DNA of 64,000 nucleotides from Pedobacter steynii. GTDB taxonomy: Bacteria > Bacteroidota > Bacteroidia > Sphingobacteriales > Sphingobacteriaceae. Under the pieces are notes generated by a model, which saw only the letters and a list, made by a program, of their open reading frames with translations, did not search any database and was not told the origin of the DNA. This document shows positions 43,481 to 52,182 of the stretch, one piece after another. Numbering within the stretch: position 1 is the stretch's first letter; each line of letters starts with the position of its first letter. Location: NCBI RefSeq assembly GCF_001721645.1, contig NZ_CP017141.1:6324001-6388000 (forward strand). Reading direction: 5' to 3'. Made by a program: the position numbers and the translations under genes.

Positions 43481-43596
43481 TACTGCATGATATATTGCTC
43501 ACTACATGAGCGAACCCCGGTCCGTCCAGGTTTAAATTCGCCCTCTTCTGCTTTAAGAAGGTCTTTCAACATCATGTGATTGTACAATCATTGTTT

Positions 43597-43688
43597 TAAA
43601 GAAAAAGTATCCTCTGCTTTGAAGACGTTCGAATATTTACCCTTCAGCAAAGATTCGGGGATGAAAAGGAGAGGATACTTTTTCTTTA
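43597..43688 (-). repeat. Long perfect hairpin, possible diverged fourth structured repeat (copy D)
   Basis: 19-base perfect arms (43597-43615 and 43670-43688) with core AAAGAAAAAGTATCCTCT and its complement, loop of about 54 bases. Read on the minus strand the loop has CTGAAGGG and AAATATT, similar to the inner part of copies A to C, but the middle stem is not clear. It lies 82 bases after the stop of the minus-strand gene at 43771. The rest of the 427-base gap (43344-43770) holds copy B and no gene that can be supported. Confidence 0.6.
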
Positions 43689-43770
43689 TTACCTTCCGGA
43701 GCAAAAATAAATTTAGATGCCAGATAGAAATGGCCGATAAACTCAACAGCAAATTAAAGCTAACGGGCAA

Positions 43771-44379
43771 TTAATAAAGATCATTCGAATAAGGGACAAA
43801 GTCCTTTAACTTCGGCAAGGGACTGATTTTAATGATTTTACTGCGCTTACTGTTTTTTTTATCCGAATCGTCATACTCCTCTGCCTGCAGATAAACACCT
43901 GTAGACAAATTAAAATCGACCGCACTCATTCCAAGGGGATTTGAAGTTCTGGAGCTATATCCTATCAATTCGAAATTTCCATTTTGATAACGAAATTTAT
44001 GACGAAAGTGACCTCTTAAAAGCTGACAGAAAACATCAATCACTCCTGCTTTTATCGTTACCTTTGAAAACCCATATCCATCCCTGTATCCATCTTTTCC
44101 ATTAGGAAACTGTTCATTAATCGCTTTGTCAGTCTGGATATTTCGCTGAAATCCACCGCCTTTTTTTGCAAAATATATTTCCAGACGATAAGGAGAAGTA
44201 TCCGCAGTAGTATCCTGAGTAACAACTACAGAGTCAGCCAGTAAATCTTTATTCAGATCTCCTTTCGCCATAGAAACGATCACATTAAAATTTTCCTGGG
44301 CACGGAGCGATGCAGAAAAAATAACGAAGCAAAGCGGCAACAAAGAAAGTATTTTGATCAGTTTGACAGATCTTTTCAT
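43771..44379 (-). CDS. Secreted protein of unknown function
   Basis: 202 residues. The N-terminus has a basic start and a hydrophobic stretch ending SLRAQ, a clear signal peptide. I do not recognise the family. GDLNKDLLADSVVVTQD is like the calcium-loop pattern of FG-GAP/VCBS-type segments. The rest has mixed beta content and ends in a basic stretch (KKNSKRSKIIK) before LKDFVPYSNDLY. Located in the periplasm or outside. It lies 4 bases downstream of the flavoprotein gene, so co-transcription is likely, but a functional link is not obvious. Confidence 0.65.
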   Translation of the reverse strand: MKRSVKLIKILSLLPLCFVIFSASLRAQENFNVIVSMAKGDLNKDLLADSVVVTQDTTADTSPYRLEIYFAKKGGGFQRNIQTDKAINEQFPNGKDGYRDGYGFSKVTIKAGVIDVFCQLLRGHFRHKFRYQNGNFELIGYSSRTSNPLGMSAVDFNLSTGVYLQAEEYDDSDKKNSKRSKIIKISPLPKLKDFVPYSNDLY

Positions 44380-44383
44380 CGTA

Positions 44384-45574
44384 TTAAATATTTTGAGCGA
44401 TCACATAACCATTCGCCCATGCCCATTGAAAATTATATCCACCCAGCCATCCTGTTACATCTATACATTCCCCGCCAAAAAACAACCCCGGAACACGTTT
44501 ACATTCCAGCGTTTTTGAAGACAGTTCATTCGTATCAATGCCCCCACGCATTACTTCCGCTTTATCATACCCCTTATCACCTGCAGGTTTTACCTTAAAC
44601 AGGTGAATCGTTTTTTGAATTGCCTCCAGCTCTGTTTTAGTCAGTGCAGCTACCGGCTTCTCTATTGGCAGGAATTTCCCCATCGCATCGGTAAACTTCT
44701 TAGGATAAATCCGGTTCAGTAAGGTCGATAACAATAGCTTCCCATTCGACTTCCGTTCAGCTTCTATCAGTTCCAGAATATCCTGTTTTGGCAATAAATC
44801 TATATTGATAGACTCTCCCCTTCTCCAATACGAGGAAATCTGCAGGATTGCAGGCCCACTCAATCCCCAATGGGTAAACAGGATGTTCTCTTCAAAAGAG
44901 ATCTTCTCGTTACTCACTTCACAGAAGACTGAGTTTCCTGATAATTTTGCATACCATTCTTCATCTTTTCCGGTGATGGTTAACGGAACAAGTGCTGGCG
45001 CCGTTTCAATGATTTTCAGATCATGTTTTCTGGCAAAACGCAGCGCGAAATCTGTAGCACCCATTTTGGGAATTGGTAAGCCGCCTGTAGCAACCACCAG
45101 CTTTGGCGCTTTTAACGTGCGCGACTTGTTTCCTTTATCAAAATGAACCTCAAATCCTGCTGTCGTTTGTTCAATTTCGTTCACCTGTGCATCGCAAATA
45201 ATCTGTTGTCCAAAGTCCTCACAAATACTCGTAAATGCCGCCACAATATCTTTTGCATTCTTTCCGTCAGGAAAAAGTTGCCCTAATGTTTTCTCTTTTC
45301 CGGTGATTCCATAAGTCTCAAAAAAACTGATCGTATCTTCTACCGTCCACTGCGTAAATGCGGATTTGGAAAAGTGTTTGTTATTGGAAATGAACTGTTC
45401 ATCAGTGGCAAACAGATTGGTATAGTTACACCTTCCTCCACCGGAAATCAGGATTTTCGCTCCCGGCTTATCACTTTTTTCCAACAATATTACCCTTTTC
45501 CCCAAATAGCCCGCCTGAACCGCACACATCAAACCGCAGGCCCCGGCGCCAATAATTATAGCATCTACATCCAT
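44384..45574 (-). CDS. HI0933/YhiN-family FAD-dependent oxidoreductase
   Basis: 396 residues from the ATG at 45574, which begins MDVDAIIIGAGACGLMCAVQAG with the dinucleotide-binding GxGxxG fold. The upstream extension to 45637 has no conserved content and would cross the purK promoter. Other conserved blocks are KILISGGGRCNYTN, GGLPIPKMGATDF, LFTHWGLSGPAIL and the C-terminal GLFFGGECIDVTGWLGGYNFQWAWANG. This is the BaiN-like/HI0933 family, cytoplasmic flavoproteins mostly of unknown substrate. It diverges from purK with 56 bases between the starts. Confidence 0.92.
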   Translation of the reverse strand: MDVDAIIIGAGACGLMCAVQAGYLGKRVILLEKSDKPGAKILISGGGRCNYTNLFATDEQFISNNKHFSKSAFTQWTVEDTISFFETYGITGKEKTLGQLFPDGKNAKDIVAAFTSICEDFGQQIICDAQVNEIEQTTAGFEVHFDKGNKSRTLKAPKLVVATGGLPIPKMGATDFALRFARKHDLKIIETAPALVPLTITGKDEEWYAKLSGNSVFCEVSNEKISFEENILFTHWGLSGPAILQISSYWRRGESINIDLLPKQDILELIEAERKSNGKLLLSTLLNRIYPKKFTDAMGKFLPIEKPVAALTKTELEAIQKTIHLFKVKPAGDKGYDKAEVMRGGIDTNELSSKTLECKRVPGLFFGGECIDVTGWLGGYNFQWAWANGYVIAQNI

Positions 45575-45591
45575 CAATCCGTTTATATTGT

Positions 45592-45599
45592 TATTTTTG
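45592..45599 (+). promoter_or_regulatory. -7 promoter element of purK
   Basis: TATTTTTG fits the TAnnTTTG consensus and lies 31 bases before the ATG at 45631, leaving a 5' leader of about 25 bases. Confidence 0.5.
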
Positions 45600-45630
45600 T
45601 GCAAAATAAGCATAACTTTTTCATATCGAT

Positions 45631-46770
45631 ATGGCAAAACAAATAAGTGATTTAAAATTAGGCATATTAGGTGGCGGTCAATTGGGCAGGATGTTGATAC
45701 AGGAAGCCATCAATTATAATTTAACCACTTTAATTTTAGATCCGGATACAGACGCTCCATGTAAACACCTCGCAAACTACTTTGAATGTGGTTCTATCAC
45801 TGATTTCGACACCGTATATAATTTCGGAAAAAAAGCAGACATCATTACTATTGAAATAGAGAAAGTAAATATTGAAGCACTGGAACAACTGGAGAAAGAA
45901 GGCAAACACGTTTATCCTCAATCCAGGGTAATCCGTTTGATTCAGGATAAAGGTGTTCAAAAACAATTTTTCAAAGAAAACAACATCCCTACTGCACCGT
46001 TTCAACTGGTTAACACCAAAGAAGACATGCGCAATAGTCATTTTCCATTCCCTTACATCCTGAAACAGCGTAAAGACGGTTATGATGGTAAAGGAGTGAT
46101 GAAGATAAACAACCTGGCAGATATAGAAAATGCTTTTGATGCACCATGTTTAATCGAGCAACTGGTAGATTTCGAGAAAGAAGTCGCCGTAATTGTTTCC
46201 AGAAACCCTAACGGAGATGTAAAAACATTCCCGATGGTGGAAATGGAATTCAACGCAGAAGCAAACCTGGTAGAATTTCTGATTTCTCCTTCCACTTACC
46301 CGGCATCCATTCAGCATAAAGCGGAGACCATTGCTAAAAATATTGCTTCCTCACTGAACATTACCGGATTATTGGCGGTAGAAATGTTCATCACTAAAAA
46401 CGGAGATATCCTGGTGAATGAGCTTGCCCCACGTCCACACAATAGCGGACACCATACCATTGAAGGAAATTATGTTTCTCAGTTTGACCAGCATTTACGA
46501 GCCATCTTCAACCTTCCATTAGGGGATACACGCACCATAAACAATGCCGTAATGATCAATCTTCTCGGAGAAAAAAATCATAATGGGGTGGCCAAATATC
46601 AGGGATTAGAAAAAATCATGGCCATTGAAGGAGTATACATCCACCTTTATGGTAAAAAATATACCAAACCTTTCCGCAAAATGGGACACGTTACCATTGT
46701 AGATCAGAACCGCGAGAAGGCTATAGAAAAAGCCAATTATATTAAAGACACACTAAAAGTTATTTCCTAA
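45631..46770 (+). CDS. purK: 5-(carboxyamino)imidazole ribonucleotide synthase
   Basis: 379 residues, ATP-grasp enzyme. The N-terminal block LGILGGGQLGRMLIQEAINYN, shown here as GILGGGQLGRML, is the PurK signature; FILKQRKDGYDGKGVMKI-like binding loop (ILKQRKDGYDGKG) and the catalytic block VNELAPRPHNSGHHTIEG follow. It makes N5-CAIR from AIR, bicarbonate and ATP in purine synthesis. It overlaps purE by one base (TAATG), so the pair is translated together. Confidence 0.97.
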   Translation: MAKQISDLKLGILGGGQLGRMLIQEAINYNLTTLILDPDTDAPCKHLANYFECGSITDFDTVYNFGKKADIITIEIEKVNIEALEQLEKEGKHVYPQSRVIRLIQDKGVQKQFFKENNIPTAPFQLVNTKEDMRNSHFPFPYILKQRKDGYDGKGVMKINNLADIENAFDAPCLIEQLVDFEKEVAVIVSRNPNGDVKTFPMVEMEFNAEANLVEFLISPSTYPASIQHKAETIAKNIASSLNITGLLAVEMFITKNGDILVNELAPRPHNSGHHTIEGNYVSQFDQHLRAIFNLPLGDTRTINNAVMINLLGEKNHNGVAKYQGLEKIMAIEGVYIHLYGKKYTKPFRKMGHVTIVDQNREKAIEKANYIKDTLKVIS

Positions 46771-47261
46771 TGAGCATACAAGTAGGCATTATTATGGGCA
46801 GCAAGTCTGACCTTCCTATCATGAAAGACGCAGCCGATATCTTAAAAGAATTCGATATCCAATTTGAAATGACCGTAGTGTCTGCTCACCGCACGCCGGA
46901 AAGAATGTTTGAATACGCAAAACAAGCTGCATCAAGAGGATTAAAAGTGATCATCGCCGGTGCCGGTGGTGCTGCACATTTACCGGGAATGGTAGCTTCA
47001 ATTACCACATTACCTGTAATTGGCGTGCCGGTAAAATCTTCTAATTCTATTGATGGATGGGATTCTATATTGTCTATCCTGCAAATGCCAAATGGCATTC
47101 CTGTAGCAACCGTAGCACTAAACGCTGCAAAGAATGCAGGTTTACTTGCGGCTCAGATCCTGGCAACAGCCAGCCCGGAGCTTTCAGCAAAAATGCAGGC
47201 TTATAAAGACGATCTTAAGAAAAAGATCGAAGAAAGTGCCATAGATCTTGAAAATTATTAA
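46770..47261 (+). CDS. purE: N5-carboxyaminoimidazole ribonucleotide mutase
   Basis: 163 residues. GIIMGSKSDLPIMKDAADIL at the N-terminus and SAHRTPERM, with the catalytic His, are typical of class I PurE; GAGGAAHLPGMVA and GVPVKSSNSIDGWDSIL follow. It shifts the carboxylate of N5-CAIR to give CAIR, the next step after purK. The stop overlaps the converging yqgE stop by 4 bases. Confidence 0.97.
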   Translation: MSIQVGIIMGSKSDLPIMKDAADILKEFDIQFEMTVVSAHRTPERMFEYAKQAASRGLKVIIAGAGGAAHLPGMVASITTLPVIGVPVKSSNSIDGWDSILSILQMPNGIPVATVALNAAKNAGLLAAQILATASPELSAKMQAYKDDLKKKIEESAIDLENY

Positions 47262-47821
47262 TTGAGATTAGGATCCTGAGGGAAATTACTCACATGGGCG
47301 TATTTAGGCCCAAGATTAATGATTACCTCCTTCCAGAGTTCCTCTTCATTGTTAGAGAATACCACATCAGCATGAAACTGATCGGACACAATCCAGGTAT
47401 TCTCTTTCATTTCATTCTTTAGCTGAACGCCCGACCATCCGGAATACCCGATAAAGAATTTAATATCAGCAGGCTGAATGCTGTGGTTATTAATCAGCAC
47501 TTTTAAAGTCTCAAAATTCCCCCCCCAACATACCCCTTTCGCAATCTCTTCTCCGTCTGTGATCAGGTCCTGACGCCTATGGATAAAATGAATGGTATCA
47601 ATCGCCACCGGCCCCCCAAGATAAACCGGAAAATCGCCACCAACAAAGTCAGGCACTAAATCATTGAGCAACAAAGTACTGCGCTGATTCAGGATAAAAC
47701 CTACTGTTCCCTCCTCCTGATGCTCGGTAAGAAAAACTACAGAACGCTTAAAATTAGGATCCATTAAGAATGGTTCTGAAATTAATAATTTACCTGCTGA
47801 TGGCTCTAATCGACTTAACAT
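47258..47821 (-). CDS. YqgE/AlgH family protein
   Basis: 187 residues. AGKLLISEPFLMDPNFKRSVVFLTEH and GTVGFILNQRS near the N-terminus and the late block FFIGYSGWSGVQLKNE are the signature of the YqgE/AlgH (UPF0301) fold. The biochemical role is unknown; the family is widespread and was named for an effect on alginate regulation in Pseudomonas, which may not hold here. Divergent from pdxH with 49 bases between starts. Confidence 0.93.
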   Translation of the reverse strand: MLSRLEPSAGKLLISEPFLMDPNFKRSVVFLTEHQEEGTVGFILNQRSTLLLNDLVPDFVGGDFPVYLGGPVAIDTIHFIHRRQDLITDGEEIAKGVCWGGNFETLKVLINNHSIQPADIKFFIGYSGWSGVQLKNEMKENTWIVSDQFHADVVFSNNEEELWKEVIINLGPKYAHVSNFPQDPNLN

Positions 47822-47859
47822 TTCGGAAATTTAGCGATAAAATTAAATAAACTAAAACC

Positions 47860-47867
47860 TATTTTTG
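47860..47867 (+). promoter_or_regulatory. -7 promoter element almost touching the pdxH start
   Basis: TATTTTTG (TAnnTTTG) ends 3 bases before the ATG at 47871. Transcription would begin at or near the start codon, which predicts a leaderless or nearly leaderless messenger. Confidence 0.5.
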
Positions 47868-47870
47868 TAC

Positions 47871-48521
47871 ATGGAGCTGAATAAAGAAAATCTACAGAAT
47901 TTAAGACAGGAATACCGCTCAGCAGAACTAGCCGAAACTGATGTGGAAAGTAATCCCATCCTGCAGTTTAAAAAATGGTTTACCGAGGCCGTAGATGCCC
48001 AGATCTTCGAGCCCAATGTCATGACACTGGCGACGGCAAATTCCGACAGCAAGCCCTCTGCACGTATCGTCCTTTTAAAGGGCTTTGATGAAGATGGTTT
48101 CGTATTCTTCACGAATTACGATAGTGACAAAGGAAAAGATCTGGCAGAAAACCCGCAGGCATCACTGGTGTTCTTCTGGGCTGAGCTGGAAAGACAGGTA
48201 CGCATAGATGGAGTAGTCAGCAAGATTGACGCAGCAGCATCTACCGATTATTTTCACTCCCGTCCGATCGGAAGTCAGATTGGGGCCTCGGCCTCTCCGC
48301 AAAGCAGGGTGATCCCGAACAGGGAATCTTTAGAAGAGAAAGTAGCAGAACTGAGTACCGCTTACCAGGACAAAGAAATTCCACGCCCGCTTCATTGGGG
48401 AGGGTACCTGGTAGAACCTACACATATTGAATTCTGGCAAGGCAGGCCAAGCAGGCTGCATGATCGTTTAAATTATCAGTTGGTGGATGGTTCATGGATT
48501 ATCAATAGATTAGCACCCTAA
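47871..48521 (+). CDS. pdxH: Pyridoxamine 5'-phosphate oxidase
   Basis: 216 residues from the ATG at 47871; a TTG at 47865 lies inside the -7 promoter element and was rejected. Conserved blocks: LRQEYRSAELAETDVESNPI at the N-terminus, RIVLLKGFDEDGFVFFTNYDS and SKKG-like region DSDKGKDLAENPQA (FMN binding), and the C-terminal WQGRPSRLHDRL. It oxidises pyridoxamine/pyridoxine 5'-phosphate to pyridoxal 5'-phosphate using FMN. The dehydrogenase gene follows after 26 bases, so it may share the transcript. Confidence 0.96.
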   Translation: MELNKENLQNLRQEYRSAELAETDVESNPILQFKKWFTEAVDAQIFEPNVMTLATANSDSKPSARIVLLKGFDEDGFVFFTNYDSDKGKDLAENPQASLVFFWAELERQVRIDGVVSKIDAAASTDYFHSRPIGSQIGASASPQSRVIPNRESLEEKVAELSTAYQDKEIPRPLHWGGYLVEPTHIEFWQGRPSRLHDRLNYQLVDGSWIINRLAP

Positions 48522-48547
48522 TTACTCATTACCATAAAAAAACTTAA

Positions 48548-49438
48548 ATGAAGAACATCGCAGTGATTGGCTCAGGAACAATGGGCAATGGAATCGCACA
48601 TACTTTTGCGCAATTCGGATATCAGGTCAACTTAATTGATATTAACAATGAAGCTTTGGAACGCGCCATCAGTACCATCGGAAAAAACCTGGATCGTCAG
48701 GTCACCAAAGGTACAATTACGGAGTCCGACAAAGCAAATACCCTGAAAAACATTACGAATTTCACTCAGATCGCAGAAGGCGTCGCCAATGCAGACCTGA
48801 TTGTGGAAGCGGCAACAGAAAATCTGGAGCTGAAGTTAAAGATCTTTAAAGACCTGGATTCTTTTGCCAAACCGGAGGCTATTCTGGCCAGTAATACCTC
48901 CTCCATTTCCATCACCAAAATAGCTTCTGTAACCAGCAGGGGAGATAAAGTGATCGGTATGCATTTCATGAACCCGGTTCCGGTGATGAAGCTGGTAGAG
49001 GTGATCAGGGGTTATGCTACCAGTGATGAAACCACCGCCACCGTAATGGACCTTTCGACAAAACTGAGTAAGGTTCCGGTAGAAGTAAATGATTATCCTG
49101 GCTTCGTAGCCAACAGGATTCTGATGCCGATGATCAACGAAGCCATTTATACCTTGTATGAAAGCGTAGCTGGTGTGGAAGAGATCGATACCGTAATGAA
49201 ACTGGGAATGGCACACCCGATGGGCCCGCTTCAACTGGCAGATTTTATAGGCCTGGATGTTTGTCTGGCTATCTTAAATGTGCTCCATGACGGATTCGGA
49301 AATCCTAAATATGCACCCTGCCCCTTACTGGTAAATATGGTGACTGCAGGAAGCAAAGGTGTAAAATCCGGTGAAGGGTTTTATAACTATGCCAAAGGTA
49401 TTAAGGAAGCAGTTGTTGCAGCCAAGTTTAGCAAATAA
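48548..49438 (+). CDS. 3-hydroxybutyryl-CoA dehydrogenase
   Basis: 296 residues, normal for the short form. N-terminal NAD-binding domain with IAVIGSGTMGNGIAHTFAQ (residues 3-21) and VEAATENLELK; catalytic His in IGMHFMNPVPVMKLVEV (about 138); C-terminal domain with GFVANRILMPMINEA and HPMGPLQLADFIGLDV. It oxidises or reduces the 3-hydroxyacyl-CoA/acetoacetyl-CoA pair in fatty acid metabolism. No other beta-oxidation gene is adjacent. It follows pdxH on the same strand by 26 bases. Confidence 0.95.
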   Translation: MKNIAVIGSGTMGNGIAHTFAQFGYQVNLIDINNEALERAISTIGKNLDRQVTKGTITESDKANTLKNITNFTQIAEGVANADLIVEAATENLELKLKIFKDLDSFAKPEAILASNTSSISITKIASVTSRGDKVIGMHFMNPVPVMKLVEVIRGYATSDETTATVMDLSTKLSKVPVEVNDYPGFVANRILMPMINEAIYTLYESVAGVEEIDTVMKLGMAHPMGPLQLADFIGLDVCLAILNVLHDGFGNPKYAPCPLLVNMVTAGSKGVKSGEGFYNYAKGIKEAVVAAKFSK

Positions 49439-49473
49439 TATCAATTACAAGCCTTTTATACTAACTTTACCCC

Positions 49474-50496
49474 ATGAACGAAAATCTTGATCCCAATTCA
49501 GAAAGCTTAACTCCCTTTGAACGTGATATTGAAAAAGTATTGCGCCCGCAGGAATTTGAAGACTTTACGGGTCAGGATAAGATCATGGAAAACTTAAAAA
49601 TCTTTGTCAAGGCTGCAAAGTTACGCGGAGAACCTTTGGACCATGTTTTACTGCATGGTCCTCCGGGACTTGGCAAAACCACCCTCTCTTATATCATTGC
49701 CAATGAAATGGGTGTAGGAATTAAAGTAACTTCCGGCCCTGTTCTGGATAAACCCGGAGATCTTGCCGGATTACTCACTAATCTGGAATCAGGAGACATC
49801 TTATTTATTGATGAGATCCACCGTCTGAGCCCTCTTGTGGAAGAATACCTGTATTCTGCTATGGAGGATTTTAAGATTGACATCATGCTGGAAAGTGGCC
49901 CAAATGCCCGTTCTGTACAGATTTCACTGAACCCTTTCACCCTGGTCGGAGCCACAACCCGATCCGGATTATTAACCGCACCATTAAGGGCACGGTTTGG
50001 AATCAATTCCCGACTCGCGTACTATGATGCAAAATTACTAACCACAATCGTTCTGCGGTCCTCGGATATTTTAAAAACCCCGATTACCGAAGAGGGAGCT
50101 TACGAAATTGCCCGCCGCAGCAGAGGTACACCCCGTATCGCCAATGCGCTGTTAAGAAGAACCCGGGATTTTGCACAGATCAAAGGAAACGGACAAATCG
50201 ATACTGAGATTGCCAGATATGCTTTAAGAGCCTTAAATGTTGATGAACATGGTCTGGATGAAATGGACAACAAGATCCTGGTGACCATCATTGACAAGTT
50301 CAAAGGAGGTCCTGTGGGTCTGAAAACCATCGCTACTGCCGTCGGTGAAGATGAAGGCACGATCGAAGAAGTTTACGAACCATTCCTGATTCAGGAAGGT
50401 TTTCTGATGCGTACTTCCAGAGGAAGAGAAGTCACCGAAGCCGCCTATAAACACCTGCAAAAGAATTTCCCCGGACAAACTGGGAAATTATTTTAG
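49474..50496 (+). CDS. ruvB: Holliday junction branch migration helicase RuvB
   Basis: 340 residues, normal length. LRPQEFEDFTGQDKIMENLKIF, Walker A GPPGLGKTTLSYIIANE (about 65), Walker B ILFIDEIHRLSP, and the C-terminal winged helix (EPFLIQEGFLMRTSRGREVTEAAY in shorter blocks). It is the AAA+ motor that, with RuvA, moves Holliday junctions. It has its own start region; TAACTTTA is the nearest promoter-like match upstream. Confidence 0.98.
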   Translation: MNENLDPNSESLTPFERDIEKVLRPQEFEDFTGQDKIMENLKIFVKAAKLRGEPLDHVLLHGPPGLGKTTLSYIIANEMGVGIKVTSGPVLDKPGDLAGLLTNLESGDILFIDEIHRLSPLVEEYLYSAMEDFKIDIMLESGPNARSVQISLNPFTLVGATTRSGLLTAPLRARFGINSRLAYYDAKLLTTIVLRSSDILKTPITEEGAYEIARRSRGTPRIANALLRRTRDFAQIKGNGQIDTEIARYALRALNVDEHGLDEMDNKILVTIIDKFKGGPVGLKTIATAVGEDEGTIEEVYEPFLIQEGFLMRTSRGREVTEAAYKHLQKNFPGQTGKLF

Positions 50497-50551
50497 AAAT
50501 TCAACCTGTTTAGGCATCATTTCTGATCTTATTAGCTAAATTTAGCTGATT

Positions 50552-52060
50552 ATGAATATAGAAACAAGAAAACTTACCCTAGCAGATTACAATGATTTGA
50601 AAGAATCAATGCAACAGGCCTATGATACCCTGGGTGGACAGATATGGAGCAGAAGCAGCATTGAAAGATTACTTAAATTATTTCCGGAAGGTCAGCTCTG
50701 CATTGCGGTAGACGATAAAGTGGTGGCTTGTTCCCTATCAATCATCGTAGATTATGATGAGTATGGTGATAAACATACCTATAAAAATATTACCGGAGAT
50801 TATTCCTTCTCTACTCACGATGCTGAAGGAGATGTATTGTATGGAATAGAAATATTTGTAAGCCCTGAATTCAGGGGATTAAGACTGGGCAGAAGGTTAT
50901 ATGAAGCCAGAAAAGAGCTTTGCGAAAGCCTGAACCTGAAAAGTATCATTGCCGGAGGGAGAATCCCACGCTATCATGAATATGCGGCAACCCTCAGTCC
51001 CAGACAGTATATTGATAAGGTAAAAGCAAAAGAGATCTTCGATCCTACCCTGACTTTCCAGATCTCCAATGATTTTCACGTCCGGAAAGTACTCAAAAAT
51101 TACCTGCCCGGAGACCATGAGTCCAAAGATTATGCAACGCTGCTGGAATGGAACAATATTTACTACCAGGGGATAGACGCTTCTGCACGCTCAGCAAAAA
51201 CCATCAGAATTGGTTTGGTACAATGGCAAATGCGTCTTTTTCCAGATATCGATGCCTTTTACGAACAGGTGGAATTCTTTGTGGATGCAGTGAGTGGATA
51301 TAAATCAGACTTCATCATGTTCCCGGAGTTCTTTAATACGCCACTCTTGCAACCTTACAACCATCTGCCTGAAATGGAAGCCATGCGTAAACTGGCAGAG
51401 CAGACAGAAGAGATTGTACAAAAGATTCAGGAATATGCCGTTTCCTATAATGTAAATGTAATTTCGGGCAGTATGCCCATTATAGAGAATAACAAACTTT
51501 ATAATGCGACCTATTTATGCCATAGAAGTGGTAAGACTGAAGAATACAGAAAAATCCATATTACCCCTAATGAGCAGAAATATTATGGAATGGTGGGTGG
51601 CGACAAAATCCAGGTTTTTGATACCGATTGCGGAAAAATAGGTATCCTGATTTGTTACGATGTAGAATTCCCGGAATTGAGCCGGATTTATGCAGATCAG
51701 GGGATGCAGATTCTTTTTGTTCCCTTCCTGACCGATACACAAAATGGCTATACCAGGGTAAGAAGATGTGCCCAGGCCAGAGCGATTGAAAATGAGTGTT
51801 ATGTAGCCATTGCCGGATGTGTGGGTAACTTACCAAAGGTAAACAACATGGACATTCAATTTGCGCAATCTGCAGTATTTACACCTTCCGACTTTGCCTT
51901 TCCCACCAATGCGGTAAAAGCAGAAACTACTCCGAATACAGAAATGATGCTGGTAGTCGACGTAGACCTTCATTTACTGGATGAACTTCATCATTTCGGG
52001 ACCGTAAAAATCCTGAAAGACCGTCGTAAAGATCTTTATGAAGTGAGGTTATTAAAATAA
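50552..52060 (+). CDS. GNAT acetyltransferase fused to a carbon-nitrogen hydrolase
   Basis: 502 residues. Residues 1-200 are a GNAT acetyltransferase-like domain (IEIFVSPEFRGLRLGRRLYEARKELC, with the acetyl-CoA loop GLRLGRRL). Residues 215-500 are a nitrilase-superfamily hydrolase with the Glu-Lys-Cys triad: Glu in MFPEFFNTPL, Lys in EEYRKIHITPNE, Cys in IGILICYDVEFPELS. This two-domain form is known from many bacteria but its substrate is not settled; an N-acylated amide is plausible. A 14-base palindrome AGCTAAATTTAGCT lies just upstream (about 50534-50547) and may overlap its promoter. Confidence 0.9.
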   Translation: MNIETRKLTLADYNDLKESMQQAYDTLGGQIWSRSSIERLLKLFPEGQLCIAVDDKVVACSLSIIVDYDEYGDKHTYKNITGDYSFSTHDAEGDVLYGIEIFVSPEFRGLRLGRRLYEARKELCESLNLKSIIAGGRIPRYHEYAATLSPRQYIDKVKAKEIFDPTLTFQISNDFHVRKVLKNYLPGDHESKDYATLLEWNNIYYQGIDASARSAKTIRIGLVQWQMRLFPDIDAFYEQVEFFVDAVSGYKSDFIMFPEFFNTPLLQPYNHLPEMEAMRKLAEQTEEIVQKIQEYAVSYNVNVISGSMPIIENNKLYNATYLCHRSGKTEEYRKIHITPNEQKYYGMVGGDKIQVFDTDCGKIGILICYDVEFPELSRIYADQGMQILFVPFLTDTQNGYTRVRRCAQARAIENECYVAIAGCVGNLPKVNNMDIQFAQSAVFTPSDFAFPTNAVKAETTPNTEMMLVVDVDLHLLDELHHFGTVKILKDRRKDLYEVRLLK

Positions 52061-52076
52061 TCAGCTGATCAATATT

Positions 52077-52126
52077 ACCTGTCGGAATACGCTAAACCTA
52101 TGTAAGCCGCATTCCGACAGGTATTT
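52077..52126 (+). terminator. Terminator after the GNAT-nitrilase gene
   Basis: 12-base arms ACCTGTCGGAAT (52077-52088) and ATTCCGACAGGT (52111-52122), followed by ATTTTAAG; 22-base loop. Confidence 0.75.
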
Positions 52127-52182
52127 TAAGTTTCTGTTATTTTAGGAAATCCCTCTTTAGTTTACTCAGCTATACATGAGCT

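Noticed and set aside
47865..47870. TTG start for pdxH
   Set aside because: It lies within the -7 promoter element, and the conserved N-terminal region of PdxH starts after the ATG at 47871.
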